A program made the position numbers and the translations under genes. Shown here in pieces: positions 54,411 through 63,780 of a stretch of DNA of 64,000 nucleotides; the stretch's first letter is position 1, and every line of letters starts with the position of its first letter. This DNA comes from Aureibaculum algae (GTDB lineage: Bacteria > Bacteroidota > Bacteroidia > Flavobacteriales > Flavobacteriaceae). The stretch spans positions 1,178,001 through 1,242,000 of the forward strand of contig NZ_CP040749.1 of the NCBI RefSeq assembly GCF_006065315.1. The letters run 5' to 3'. The notes beneath the pieces are model-generated. The model saw only the letters and a program-made list of their open reading frames with translations, made no database searches and was not told the DNA's origin.

Positions 54411-55160
54411 ATGAGGTTATTTAGAAAAATCAGAAAAAATTTATTGATTTCAGGAAAAATTAAAAGTTATTTGGTTTATGCTTTAGGAGAAATTTTACTG
54501 ATTGTTATTGGGATATTAATTGCTTGGAAGATAAATAATCTGAATGAAATTAAAAATAATAGGATTGTAGAATTAAAAATATATGAAAGCTTAAATGAAG
54601 AGCTTAATTCAAACTTAATACTATTAGATTCATCAATTACTAGATATACTGAAAATGTAAAAGTAATTAAAAACACGATGAGTTATATGGGGCTCAAATA
54701 TCAAGAACTTACGGATGACGTAAAAGAAGGTATTATTAGTGTCGATTATAAAATAACAAAGTTGCATAACGCTTCCATAAACTCAGTGAATAGCACAAAC
54801 AAATTTGAGTTTATTGAAAGTGGTTTGTTGAAGGAATTAATTGCCTCCTATCCGAGTGAACTAGATAATTTTGATAATCAGGAAGCAAAAATTCAACATA
54901 TTGTTATTAATCGTTTACAACCACTGATAGAAGCACATATATCATTAATTGAGATTCTTTCAGGGCGTTATTCTAAACACAATAAAATTCAGACCCTTTC
55001 AAAGCAATCTGATTATGATAAATTATTAAATAATAGAGAATTTCAGAATACCTTAATTGATAGGCTTTTACAAACTGAAGTCCAATTAGCAATTGCTAAA
55101 AATTTAAAGGATAAAACAAAAACTATAGCTATTAGATTAAATAGGGAGTTAGAAAATTAA
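54411..55160 (+). CDS. DUF6090 family membrane protein
   Basis: A 249-residue paralogue of the DUF6090 protein at 37499-38257. It shares the N-terminus FRKIRKNLLISGKIKSYLVY, a single membrane helix (about 22-42, GEILLIVIGILIAWKINN) and NNLNEIK, then a helical region. The function is unknown. It interrupts the calcium-binding/YHYH run and has its own promoter region after the CotH terminator. Confidence 0.82.
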   Translation: MRLFRKIRKNLLISGKIKSYLVYALGEILLIVIGILIAWKINNLNEIKNNRIVELKIYESLNEELNSNLILLDSSITRYTENVKVIKNTMSYMGLKYQELTDDVKEGIISVDYKITKLHNASINSVNSTNKFEFIESGLLKELIASYPSELDNFDNQEAKIQHIVINRLQPLIEAHISLIEILSGRYSKHNKIQTLSKQSDYDKLLNNREFQNTLIDRLLQTEVQLAIAKNLKDKTKTIAIRLNRELEN

Positions 55161-55253
55161 CAGAGCTATAACCCCACTTGAAGAAAAATATAATTTAGCA
55201 CAAGTATTTTTGATAAAACACATCTAGATTAATAAACTAACGAATGTAAAACG

Positions 55254-55772
55254 ATGAAAAATTATAATTTAAAAATGACAATCACCATTTTTTCGATGCT
55301 ATTATGTGCTAGTATTTTCGCACAAGGTCCAGGTGGGCAAAGAGGTAAACGAGGTGGGCAGAATAATGGAGGAAAACCTGATGCATCTCAAATTCTATCA
55401 AAATTGGATACAAATAATGATGATAAGATAGATGTTGATGAGGCATCAAAGGATCAAAGAGGTAGAATTTCTCAAGATTTTGATTTAATAGATACGAATA
55501 ATGATAAATATATTGATTTATCAGAGTTAAAAGCATCTTTAAATGGTAAAGGACCTAAAGGGGAATCAGCAGAGAGAATAATGAAAGAAGTTGATGATAA
55601 TGCTGATGGTAAATTAAATGCACTTGAAATTGCTGCTAAAGAAAAACTTTTATTGACTAATAATTTTGAAGAAATCGATACGAATGACGACAATGAAATT
55701 GATTTAGAAGAATTAAAATATTTCTTATCTAAATCAGATAAAAAGAAGTCAAAAAAAAGAAAGAAACAATAA
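55254..55772 (+). CDS. Secreted EF-hand protein with four loops
   Basis: A 172-residue exported protein. Signal peptide about 1-23 (IFSMLLCASIFAQ), then a Gly/Arg-rich linker. Four EF-hand-like loops are visible: DTNNDDKIDVDE, DTNNDKYIDLSE, DDNADGKLNALE and DTNDDNEIDLEE. A basic tail (KKKSKKRKKQ) ends it. It should bind up to four calcium ions outside the cell. It lies 15 bases before the YHYH gene. Confidence 0.9.
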   Translation: MKNYNLKMTITIFSMLLCASIFAQGPGGQRGKRGGQNNGGKPDASQILSKLDTNNDDKIDVDEASKDQRGRISQDFDLIDTNNDKYIDLSELKASLNGKGPKGESAERIMKEVDDNADGKLNALEIAAKEKLLLTNNFEEIDTNDDNEIDLEELKYFLSKSDKKKSKKRKKQ

Positions 55773-55787
55773 TTTATAATTAAACAA

Positions 55788-56921
55788 ATGGGAAAAATTC
55801 ATAGTGTAATTACTATTATTCTGACAGGTGTTATAGTAAGTTGTAGTTCGCAGAAAAACACATTTTCAGAGGCAACTGAAACTGTTTCTGTTGGAATGGT
55901 ACCTCATATTCATAATGATTATTTTGGATCATATGATTTAGAAGATGAAATTTTTGGTACAAAAACTAAAGTTACGTTAACCGCTAATGAGCGTAAAATG
56001 GTAACCAATTCTTTACCAAATCATAAAACAGGTCAGTTTCCCAATAAAGGGAATCCAAATACAATTGCAGCACAAAACAAAACCTATACTTTTCCTTTAA
56101 GTCCTAAATATATTGGTGAACCTACATGGGTTAGAGAGCCGGGAATAGCCTTAAATGGTGTAAAATTTGAACCTGGAACTGCAGAGGTGGTAGTTTGTGA
56201 TACAGGAGAAAGCTATCGGGTAGAGGCTTTTCAAGATTTAATTAGTTTAGGTCTTGACTTTAACCATGCACATGTGCAACCTACTGGAGCCTACCATTAT
56301 CATGGTGCCCCAACATCTGTTATCGAAGATTTTGATACTGGTGAAGATTTGGTACATGTTGGTTTTGCAAAAGATGGGTTTCCTATTTACTTTTCTAAAA
56401 CAAATGCTTATAAGCCAAGTTATAAATTGTTAGTTGGAGAGCGTGAAGGTGAAGATTGTACCTACACAAACCCTATGAATTCAATAGATGTTTCTGTTGC
56501 AGATAAGCATGATGGAACCTATACTTCCGATTTTGAATATGTTGAAGGTGTTGGTGATTTAGATGAATGTAATGGTATAACAATAAATGGAAATTATATG
56601 TACATGGTTACTACTGATTTTCCTTATGTGAGTCGTTGTTTAATGGGCGAAATTACGGAAGAAGAACGTCAAGGTCCACCAAGAGGCCAACAACTAGGTG
56701 GGCAAGGACAGCGTCCAAGTGCGACACAAATACTTAAACAAATGGATGTAAACAATGACGGAAAACTTTCAAAAGAGGAGGTTAAAGGACCATTGTTGGA
56801 ACAATTTGATCAGGTTGATTCCGATAAAGATGGTTTTGTATCGAAAGAGGAACTTGAAAGTGCAGAAAAAGATGATAAACAAAGGCCAGGGAATAGAAAA
56901 CGACTAATTAATCAAAATTAA
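55788..56921 (+). CDS. YHYH protein with C-terminal EF-hand pair
   Basis: A 377-residue lipoprotein (lipobox VIVSC, C19). Residues about 50-300 form a YHYH domain, with the name-giving motif in GAYHYHGAP and a preceding DFNHAHVQPT. A Gly/Gln-rich linker then leads to two EF-hand loops, DVNNDGKLSKEE and DSDKDGFVSKEE. The loops share KLSKEEVKGPL with the 95-residue protein. The YHYH domain has no settled function; its histidines suggest metal binding. Confidence 0.88.
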   Translation: MGKIHSVITIILTGVIVSCSSQKNTFSEATETVSVGMVPHIHNDYFGSYDLEDEIFGTKTKVTLTANERKMVTNSLPNHKTGQFPNKGNPNTIAAQNKTYTFPLSPKYIGEPTWVREPGIALNGVKFEPGTAEVVVCDTGESYRVEAFQDLISLGLDFNHAHVQPTGAYHYHGAPTSVIEDFDTGEDLVHVGFAKDGFPIYFSKTNAYKPSYKLLVGEREGEDCTYTNPMNSIDVSVADKHDGTYTSDFEYVEGVGDLDECNGITINGNYMYMVTTDFPYVSRCLMGEITEEERQGPPRGQQLGGQGQRPSATQILKQMDVNNDGKLSKEEVKGPLLEQFDQVDSDKDGFVSKEELESAEKDDKQRPGNRKRLINQN

Positions 56922-56989
56922 TTTTATCCTAACCGCAAGTTTATTTAAGAGAACGCATCTAAAAAGAAAACAAAACTAAAATATAACAA

Positions 56990-57745
56990 ATGAGAAAATT
57001 TTTAAAAAATAGTGTAGCATTTATAATTTTAATAGTATCTATCACCTTTATTGCTTGTAATAACGACGATGATATCAATGGGGAATCTTCAGATACATCT
57101 TTAACTGAATTACCAGCTGAATTTGCTGCATTTAATTCTGATGCAGTTAGTGCATATTTATCTGACGGAGGTACAACTATTACCATTGAAACAACGGGAT
57201 TGCCAAATCATAAAACTGTTTATTGGGGAGAAGGTAATTCACTTTATATGGAAGAGGAAGGTGTAGAAGTTACACCGTCAATAATGTCAAGTAATAATAA
57301 TGCGACTACCATAACGGTAGATGCCACACCGAATTTAACTGGAAATACAGTTGCAACACAATTAAATACCGTTGGAATTGCGGTAAGTGGAGCTTCAATT
57401 TTTAATGATTCAGAAGGAAATGGACCCTTAAGTCAAGCGGCAGCAAGTTTAGATTGGACGGGTGCACATATTGGACCAGGTGTTTATCATTACCACTTAG
57501 AACCGATAGCATTTAGTAATGACGATGATAAGCTGAATGGTATTTTGTTAGATGGTGTATTTATATATGGAAGAAAATGTAATTCTACGGGTACCTATCC
57601 AACAGATTTAGATAGTTCAGGAGGTCATACCACTACAACTCAATATTCAGAAGGCGTGGAGGAATATCACTATCATATCATAAATGAAATCTATTCAAAT
57701 ACAGAGTCTTATATCTTATTTGCAGGACCTTATCAAGGATATTAA
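56990..57745 (+). CDS. YHYH domain lipoprotein, 251 aa
   Basis: A 251-residue lipoprotein (lipobox FIAC, C23) with an acidic stretch after the cleavage site (NNDDDING). The YHYH domain covers about 45-250. Its two motifs are GVYHYHLEP and EEYHYHIIN, and LDGVFIYGRKCNSTG is a further conserved segment. It lacks the EF-hand tail of the longer paralogue just upstream. Overlap with the next gene is nil (1 base apart), so they are one operon. Confidence 0.88.
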   Translation: MRKFLKNSVAFIILIVSITFIACNNDDDINGESSDTSLTELPAEFAAFNSDAVSAYLSDGGTTITIETTGLPNHKTVYWGEGNSLYMEEEGVEVTPSIMSSNNNATTITVDATPNLTGNTVATQLNTVGIAVSGASIFNDSEGNGPLSQAAASLDWTGAHIGPGVYHYHLEPIAFSNDDDKLNGILLDGVFIYGRKCNSTGTYPTDLDSSGGHTTTTQYSEGVEEYHYHIINEIYSNTESYILFAGPYQGY

Positions 57746-57746
57746 T

Positions 57747-58394
57747 ATGAAAAGCACTAGTTTATTTTTAGTACTATTTTCAATAGTTATTTTGAGTTGT
57801 AAAAGCACTTCAGAAGAAAATGTCAGTGCACTAGTTGAAGTTGAAACGATTTCAGACATAGAAGTGACTAAAAATAAACTGGTCCTTAATGGTAATGAAG
57901 GTAACTGGTATTACAATAATAATCTTTTTAATGGTTTTTTAGTAAGCTATGGTTCGAATGGAAATTTAGAACAAAAGGTTGGGTTTTTGAATGGGAAAAA
58001 AGAAGGTGTTGCTAAAATTTGGTTTCCAAGCGGTCAATTAAAGGTAGAATCTAATTACCGTAAAAATAAATTGGTAGGTAGTTATAGGGCTTGGTGGAAA
58101 AATGGGGTATTGGCTTCAGAATCAAATTATGAAAATGGAAAATTGCATGGTGTCGATAAGCGTTGGTATGATTCTGGTCAATTGGCAAAGCAAATGCACT
58201 ATACTAATGGGAAGCAAGAGGGAATGCAACAAGCTTGGCTTAAAAACGGTAAAATATATGTCAATTATGAAGCCAAAAATGGCCGAATTTTTGGAATGAA
58301 AAAAGCAAATTTATGTTACCAATTAGAAGATGAGGTTGTCATAACAGATGCCAGAAGCGAATCCATTTTTGGTGACGCTAAAAAGAAAGAATAA
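57747..58394 (+). CDS. MORN-like/YwqK-type repeat lipoprotein
   Basis: A 215-residue lipoprotein (lipobox LSC, about C18). I start at 57747; an in-frame start at 57684 would sit inside the YHYH gene. Residues about 50-185 are MORN-type repeats of the form G-x2-W-x-NG-x-L (SYGSNGNLEQ, WFPSGQLKVESNY, WKNGVLASESNY, WYDSGQLAKQ). Such proteins are often named toxin-antitoxin YwqK antitoxins, but no toxin is here, so I do not use that name. Its repeats suggest binding or scaffolding. Confidence 0.82.
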   Translation: MKSTSLFLVLFSIVILSCKSTSEENVSALVEVETISDIEVTKNKLVLNGNEGNWYYNNNLFNGFLVSYGSNGNLEQKVGFLNGKKEGVAKIWFPSGQLKVESNYRKNKLVGSYRAWWKNGVLASESNYENGKLHGVDKRWYDSGQLAKQMHYTNGKQEGMQQAWLKNGKIYVNYEAKNGRIFGMKKANLCYQLEDEVVITDARSESIFGDAKKKE

Positions 58395-58430
58395 TGCAAG
58401 GTTAGATTCTTCAATATAATATATGCATAC

Positions 58431-59111
58431 ATGAAATATTTAATGATCTTTTTTCTTGTTATCACGATTGGTTGTAAAGACGAGGTGAAAAAAGAAAACA
58501 TAAAAGTAATTGAAACGAGTAGGGTGGACTATTTACCTTATTATAATGAGGAATCATTTACACCGAACTGGTTAACACCTAATACAGATGAAGAGCAAGC
58601 ATTTCATAAAATACCCGATTTTGAATTAATCAATCAATTGGGAGATACCGTTACACAAAAAACCTTTGAAAATAAAATTTACATTGCAGATTTCTTTTTT
58701 ACAAGTTGTCCAGGTATTTGTCCAAAAATGACAAGTAATATGGTCAAACTGCAAGAAGAGTTTAAGCAAGATAAAGAAATATTATTTTTATCGCATTCAG
58801 TTACACCAACTATTGATTCTGTGGCTGAGCTAAAAAAATATGCAGAAAAACATGGTGTCATAGATAATAAATGGCATTTAGTTACTGGTGACAAAACAGC
58901 TATTTATAACCTTGGCAGAAATCAATATTTTGTTGAAAATGATTTAGGAGTACCTAAAAACATAGATGATTTTTTACATTCAGAAAATTTTCTTTTAATT
59001 GATAAAAACAAACATATTAGAGGCATTTACAATGGACTAAATAGAGCTTCTTTAGCTCAGTTAGTTACAGATGTAAAAGCTTTAAAAGATGAAAATAGTC
59101 ATTTGAACTAA
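58431..59111 (+). CDS. SCO1/SenC family copper-binding lipoprotein
   Basis: A 226-residue lipoprotein (lipobox IGC, C15). The thioredoxin-fold SCO domain has the copper site TSCPGICPKM (CxxxC, about 94-103) and the later segment WHLVTGDKTA. A distal His is expected near HSENFLL. SCO proteins deliver copper to cytochrome oxidase or act in redox stress. It closes the secreted run and converges on the phosphatase gene. Confidence 0.93.
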   Translation: MKYLMIFFLVITIGCKDEVKKENIKVIETSRVDYLPYYNEESFTPNWLTPNTDEEQAFHKIPDFELINQLGDTVTQKTFENKIYIADFFFTSCPGICPKMTSNMVKLQEEFKQDKEILFLSHSVTPTIDSVAELKKYAEKHGVIDNKWHLVTGDKTAIYNLGRNQYFVENDLGVPKNIDDFLHSENFLLIDKNKHIRGIYNGLNRASLAQLVTDVKALKDENSHLN

Positions 59112-59119
59112 TCCAGCTA

Positions 59120-60265
59120 CTATTTTTGTTCATTAACCATTTCGATGATTTTATCAAATATTGCCGTATTTTCATAAATTCCAGAAAAATTGGCTTCACC
59201 TGGGCCATATGCAAATACTGGAATTAAGGTAGCAGAATGCCCTCCCGTAGAAAAAGAACCTTTTATTTTGTTATAATCTCCATCATCAGATGCCAAGGTA
59301 TAGCCACCAGTTTCATGATCTGCAGTTATAATAACTAGGGTATTACCGTCAGCTTCAGCAAAATCTAAAACACGTCCAATAGTTTTGTCAAAATCTAAGA
59401 CTTCTTTTTTAATATATTCAGAATCATTTGCGTGTCCACCCCAATCTATTTGTGAACCTTCAACCATAAGGAAAAAGCCATTTTTACCTTTTACATCATT
59501 TTTATTAAGATAAGAAAGTGCTAATTCGGTTGCGTTTAATAAAAAATCTCCTCTTCCTTGATCCATTCTCGGCATCGCATCCTTCGACAATAAAAAACCA
59601 TATTTTTTAGATTTTGATAGAGCTTGACTATTTTCAAGACTCAATGTGTCTATGGTAAACCCATGAGTTACAAACTCATTATAAAGTGACGAGTCATCTT
59701 TACGATGAAAGAACCACTTTTTACCGCCACCAGCAAAAAAATCTACTTGTGAACTTGGTAATTCACTAGCTATTTCTTCAGCCATGCCTCTAGATTTAAC
59801 ATGAGCAAAAAAGCTAGCAGGAGTTGCGTGAGTTATTGAAGAAGTAGCAATTAAACCCGTTGCATATTCTTTATTAGAAAGATAATCTACAATATTTTCA
59901 GCAGACAGGGTGTCTATGTCTACACCTATGGCACCATTATATGTTTTTTTGCCTGCAGAAAAAGCAGTTGCACCAGCAGCTGAATCAGTAATTAAATGAC
60001 TACCTGACGATGTTTTTATTAACCCAATAGTATTAAAACGACTAAAGTTGGGTTCCGTTTCTTTTGAAAAGTAACTACTTGAAACTTGCGATACCCCCAT
60101 GCCGTCACCAATCATAAGTATAATATTCAATGGTTTGTCTTCCTGTATTGGTTTTATGTCATTTGTACTTACAGCTTTTTTTGCACTACAAGCGTTAACA
60201 AATAGTATCAAAACCAAAAATGAAATAAACTTAACCGCGATACTTTTATTTAGTCTATGGATCAT
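59120..60265 (-). CDS. Alkaline phosphatase (PhoA family) lipoprotein
   Basis: A 381-residue exported phosphomonoesterase. The leader ends in VNAC (C26). The metal site begins ILMIGDGMGVSQ (about 50-61). The catalytic serine is in TDSAAGATAFSAGKK. Later motifs are DFFAGGG, IDWGGHAND and TADHETGGYT. The length is normal for the short bacterial type. It converges on the SCO gene, 8 bases apart. Confidence 0.94.
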   Translation of the reverse strand: MIHRLNKSIAVKFISFLVLILFVNACSAKKAVSTNDIKPIQEDKPLNIILMIGDGMGVSQVSSSYFSKETEPNFSRFNTIGLIKTSSGSHLITDSAAGATAFSAGKKTYNGAIGVDIDTLSAENIVDYLSNKEYATGLIATSSITHATPASFFAHVKSRGMAEEIASELPSSQVDFFAGGGKKWFFHRKDDSSLYNEFVTHGFTIDTLSLENSQALSKSKKYGFLLSKDAMPRMDQGRGDFLLNATELALSYLNKNDVKGKNGFFLMVEGSQIDWGGHANDSEYIKKEVLDFDKTIGRVLDFAEADGNTLVIITADHETGGYTLASDDGDYNKIKGSFSTGGHSATLIPVFAYGPGEANFSGIYENTAIFDKIIEMVNEQK

Positions 60266-60735
60266 AATTTTTTATATTTTATTATAATAATTTAATAGAA
60301 CAATATTAACAAAATATAAAAGATTCCTTCAGTCTTTTGCTAAGAAATTTACAATTAATTTTTTTAGTTCTTTTTAGAAAAATGTGTTTAGTTCTGTAGT
60401 GGATAAAAGTTGGAGATCTGTCTTCAAGTTAAAATCAATTAAAATGAAAACCATGTCTAAATCGCTGCGGAAATCGCTTTTTTTTCTTGAAATCATATCT
60501 TAATCACTCAGGATTAGCGATGTCTTTTGTTGTTTTATAAAAATAATTACCACTGTAACTATATGAATGTAAGTTTATTACGAGCGTCATATTAAAATTG
60601 GTTAACCAATTTAACATTCTTTAACAATTTTTAACATAACAGGGCGTTTTTAAAATCAGTGGAAATTTATTTTAGAAAACTAACACTAGTTTTTAAGAAT
60701 TTAAGATTTAATTCTAATTAAGAACCCCCTATAAA
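60266..60735. other. 470-base gene-free stretch
   Basis: No supported gene. A short ORF at 60444-60503 reads MKTMSKSLRKSLFFLEIIS with a direct repeat AAATCGCT-gcgg-AAATCGCT; I do not call it a gene. The TTAACA-rich patch near 60600-60640 may hold promoter elements of the T9SS gene. Confidence 0.4.
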
Positions 60736-63700
60736 ATGTTTATCTTCCTTTTAAACTTTAACAGGATAACTATGGCCTTATGTTGCCTAATGTTTACCCT
60801 TAATATAAATGCTCAAGAGGCAACAGGAGCTAACCGTATTCAATTATTTGACAACGGTTCAAAGCTTAAAGTAACAGCTAATGTAAATCAATCTGTTTCT
60901 GAAAATTTAAAATCGACAATTAGTAGAAAATCAACTAATGGTTCTCCGGAATTTGATATAAAAATTGTTTCAGATTATAAAGCTACTTACGGCTGTTCTA
61001 AAGTAGTTGGTACAAATAATTATACATTTACAAATGTTGCCGTTAAAACTGACAATGGTGAAAATTTTGCATCAGATATTATTGTAGACTTAGGAGCTTC
61101 TTTCAATGAAATTGGTTTTAAAGATTCAGATGCTAGTCTAAAAGAAGCCTTAAATAGTAGTGCCAATTTGACGAAATTATATATCAATGATATGTTAATT
61201 TCCAATAGAAGAATTGAGTATCATAATGGTCGGTTCCGTGTGAAAATAGCAAATATTTCTGATGAAGAAATTGCTGGAATACTAGGTTTTAAAGATTTAG
61301 ACCATGATGGTGTTTATGATGACTTAGAAGAAGGAGGCTCTTTTAAAGTAACTACAATTACTTCAGTCAATTGTTCCAGTAACGAAAAAGGATATAATGC
61401 TGCTAGAATACTGTTCAATAATAAAAAGGGAACAAGTCTAAGAGTACATACAGAAAAAGATGGGTATGTTTTAGCAAATAAAATTGAAGGCAATAATAAC
61501 ACGCTTGCATTTCCAAACTCCATAGATTATGATGTTCCTTTTGGTATTGAAGCTAACGTAAAAGGGGTTTTTGATCCGAGAGCTTATACAGGTTGTAAAA
61601 ATCAATATACAGAGTTGGTTTTAACTTTTTCTAAAAAGTTAGACTTTTCTAATGTTACTTTTTTGGATGTGCATAATAGAGCAATTAGTCATGTTGTAGA
61701 GGAGAATAACACTTTGTTAAGGATAAAGATTCCACTTTTGGAAGTTGAAAATCAAGATCTAACAAAGTTTAAGATTGATGGTCTTCAAGCATCGTGTTTT
61801 AGTAATTCAACTGTAAATGTTGATTGGGCATGGAATTATGTTTGTGAAGATTGCAGTACTTGTAAAGTTGTATGGTTAAGTGGTGTAAATTCATTAAAAA
61901 CAAACAATTGCACCCCTTTTGATTTGGGAATTGAGAAAGAAGTAAGCGATGTAAATCCTTATGTAGGTGATGAAGTAAAACTAACTACAACAATTACAAA
62001 CAATAGTGATGTGCTTGCGGAAGATATTATTGTTACAGATGTATTGTTAGGTGGTTACGAGTATGTTTCATCAAAATCAAGTGAGAGTTTTGATTCGATA
62101 AAAGGAGAATGGAAAATAAGCAGTTTACCTGGAGGTACAAAAAAGACATTAACTGTAATCGCTAAAATACGAGAGACTGGAGTTTACGAAAATACGGCCT
62201 CTTTAACGGATTATAGTGGAGGTAATGATGAAGTTTTAGCTAATAACCAAAGTACTATTGTTGTTTCTCCTATTACGCCAAAAATAACCTTGATACAAGA
62301 AGGTATCTTTAATGATGAAAATAAAGATGGATATGCACAAGTAGGTGAAACAATATCATATAAGTTTACGATTCATAATGTGGGTAATACGGTGCTGAAG
62401 AATATCTTGGTGGAAGATCCAAAACTTAATATGTCGGGTGCCGCCATAGCTAGTTTAGCTGCTGATACTTATAATACAGATACTTTTACAGGTGTTTATA
62501 TCATAAAACAGGAAGATATTAACGCAAAAGGTTTTCATAATAAGGCGGAGGTTATTGCTTTTGATATAAAAAATAATCAAATAAAAAATACAGCTCAAGA
62601 CTTCCATAATTTAATGCCTTTAGATAGTAGTTGTGAAGATTGTTCTGTAGTAATGTTACCGCAATTAAAAGCATTGTCCTTAATCAAGTCTTTTTCAATT
62701 GAGGATACAAATTCGGATGGTATTGTAGGTAATTTAAAAGATGAAATTACTTTTCATTATGATGTTTTTAATACAGGTAATGTAACATTGTCAGAGGTGT
62801 CAATTGATTATCTGATACATGGAAATGCAAATATGATTGTTGTGTCTGACACCTTGCAACCTAGAGAAATTGGGCAATGGTCATTAACAGATGCAATTAA
62901 TCAGCAAGATATCGATAGAGGTTATATAGAAGGTGTAGCCGTGGCAAAAGCGAAATTGCTGTCTGAATATAGTAATGGTGTTATTAATGATATCGTTGAC
63001 GAAGGTGATGCTGGTACAGATCCTTATGGAGTGCATATTGAAAATCCAAATGCAATAGAAAGCTCACATGTCGATGGAAGTTATGATAATGACCCAACAA
63101 ATGATCCAACAATTATAATATTACCAAGCACTTTAGACTTAAGTATTACAAAAGAGGTAGATAATTTAAAACCTGTAATAGATGAGGAAGTCATTTTTAC
63201 CATCAAAGTTTTAAATAATGGTAATGTAACGGTTATAAATACTATAGTGGCAGAAGTAATCCCAGATGGTTATGAATATGTTTCTCATACTACAACATCA
63301 GGAATTTACTCTTTTTATGATGGAGAATGGTCCATTCCAACTTTAAATTTTGAAGAAGAAGTAAGTTTAGACATTACTGTTAAAGTTTTACAAGAAGGTG
63401 ACTATTTAAATACAGCTAGTATTATTAGTTATGAAGGCATTACGGATAGTGACCAATCTAATAATGAAGCTAGTGCAGAAGCCTCTCCAACCTGTCTTAT
63501 TATTTACAATGAATTTAGTCCTAACAATGATGGTGCTAATGATACTTTCGAAATAGATTGTATTCAAAATTATAAAGAGAATTCATTAACAGTCTTTAAT
63601 CGTTGGGGCAATGTGGTATATAAAAAGGCAAATTATGATAATTCATGGAGTGGTTTAAGTAATTCAGGCAAAGAATTAGTCTCAGGTACGTATTATTATG

Positions 63701-63759
63701 TTCTTAAGCTTGGTGATGGAAGTAAAGATAAAACTGGTTGGTTGTTCATCAACAGATAA
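60736..63759 (+). CDS. T9SS type B cargo with DUF11 repeats
   Basis: A 1007-residue secreted surface protein. Signal peptide about 1-26 (ITMALCCLMFTLNINAQ). The N-terminal half is unique. From about 395 on come DUF11-type beta repeats, e.g. DLGIEKEVSDVNPYVGDEV and DLSITKEVDNLKPVIDEEV. The C-terminal 85 residues are the T9SS type B sorting domain: NEFSPNNDGANDTFEIDC, VFNRWGNVVYKK, and GTYYYVLKLGDGSKDKTGW. It is followed by a PorP/SprF gene. Confidence 0.92.
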   Translation: MFIFLLNFNRITMALCCLMFTLNINAQEATGANRIQLFDNGSKLKVTANVNQSVSENLKSTISRKSTNGSPEFDIKIVSDYKATYGCSKVVGTNNYTFTNVAVKTDNGENFASDIIVDLGASFNEIGFKDSDASLKEALNSSANLTKLYINDMLISNRRIEYHNGRFRVKIANISDEEIAGILGFKDLDHDGVYDDLEEGGSFKVTTITSVNCSSNEKGYNAARILFNNKKGTSLRVHTEKDGYVLANKIEGNNNTLAFPNSIDYDVPFGIEANVKGVFDPRAYTGCKNQYTELVLTFSKKLDFSNVTFLDVHNRAISHVVEENNTLLRIKIPLLEVENQDLTKFKIDGLQASCFSNSTVNVDWAWNYVCEDCSTCKVVWLSGVNSLKTNNCTPFDLGIEKEVSDVNPYVGDEVKLTTTITNNSDVLAEDIIVTDVLLGGYEYVSSKSSESFDSIKGEWKISSLPGGTKKTLTVIAKIRETGVYENTASLTDYSGGNDEVLANNQSTIVVSPITPKITLIQEGIFNDENKDGYAQVGETISYKFTIHNVGNTVLKNILVEDPKLNMSGAAIASLAADTYNTDTFTGVYIIKQEDINAKGFHNKAEVIAFDIKNNQIKNTAQDFHNLMPLDSSCEDCSVVMLPQLKALSLIKSFSIEDTNSDGIVGNLKDEITFHYDVFNTGNVTLSEVSIDYLIHGNANMIVVSDTLQPREIGQWSLTDAINQQDIDRGYIEGVAVAKAKLLSEYSNGVINDIVDEGDAGTDPYGVHIENPNAIESSHVDGSYDNDPTNDPTIIILPSTLDLSITKEVDNLKPVIDEEVIFTIKVLNNGNVTVINTIVAEVIPDGYEYVSHTTTSGIYSFYDGEWSIPTLNFEEEVSLDITVKVLQEGDYLNTASIISYEGITDSDQSNNEASAEASPTCLIIYNEFSPNNDGANDTFEIDCIQNYKENSLTVFNRWGNVVYKKANYDNSWSGLSNSGKELVSGTYYYVLKLGDGSKDKTGWLFINR

Positions 63760-63780
63760 TTAAAGTAAAGAGAAAAGAAA

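Noticed and set aside
57747..58394. Toxin-antitoxin antitoxin (YwqK name)
   Set aside because: MORN-like repeats alone do not show antitoxin activity, and no toxin gene is adjacent.
60444..60503. 19-codon ORF with direct repeat AAATCGCT
   Set aside because: It is too short, with no family likeness or supporting context.
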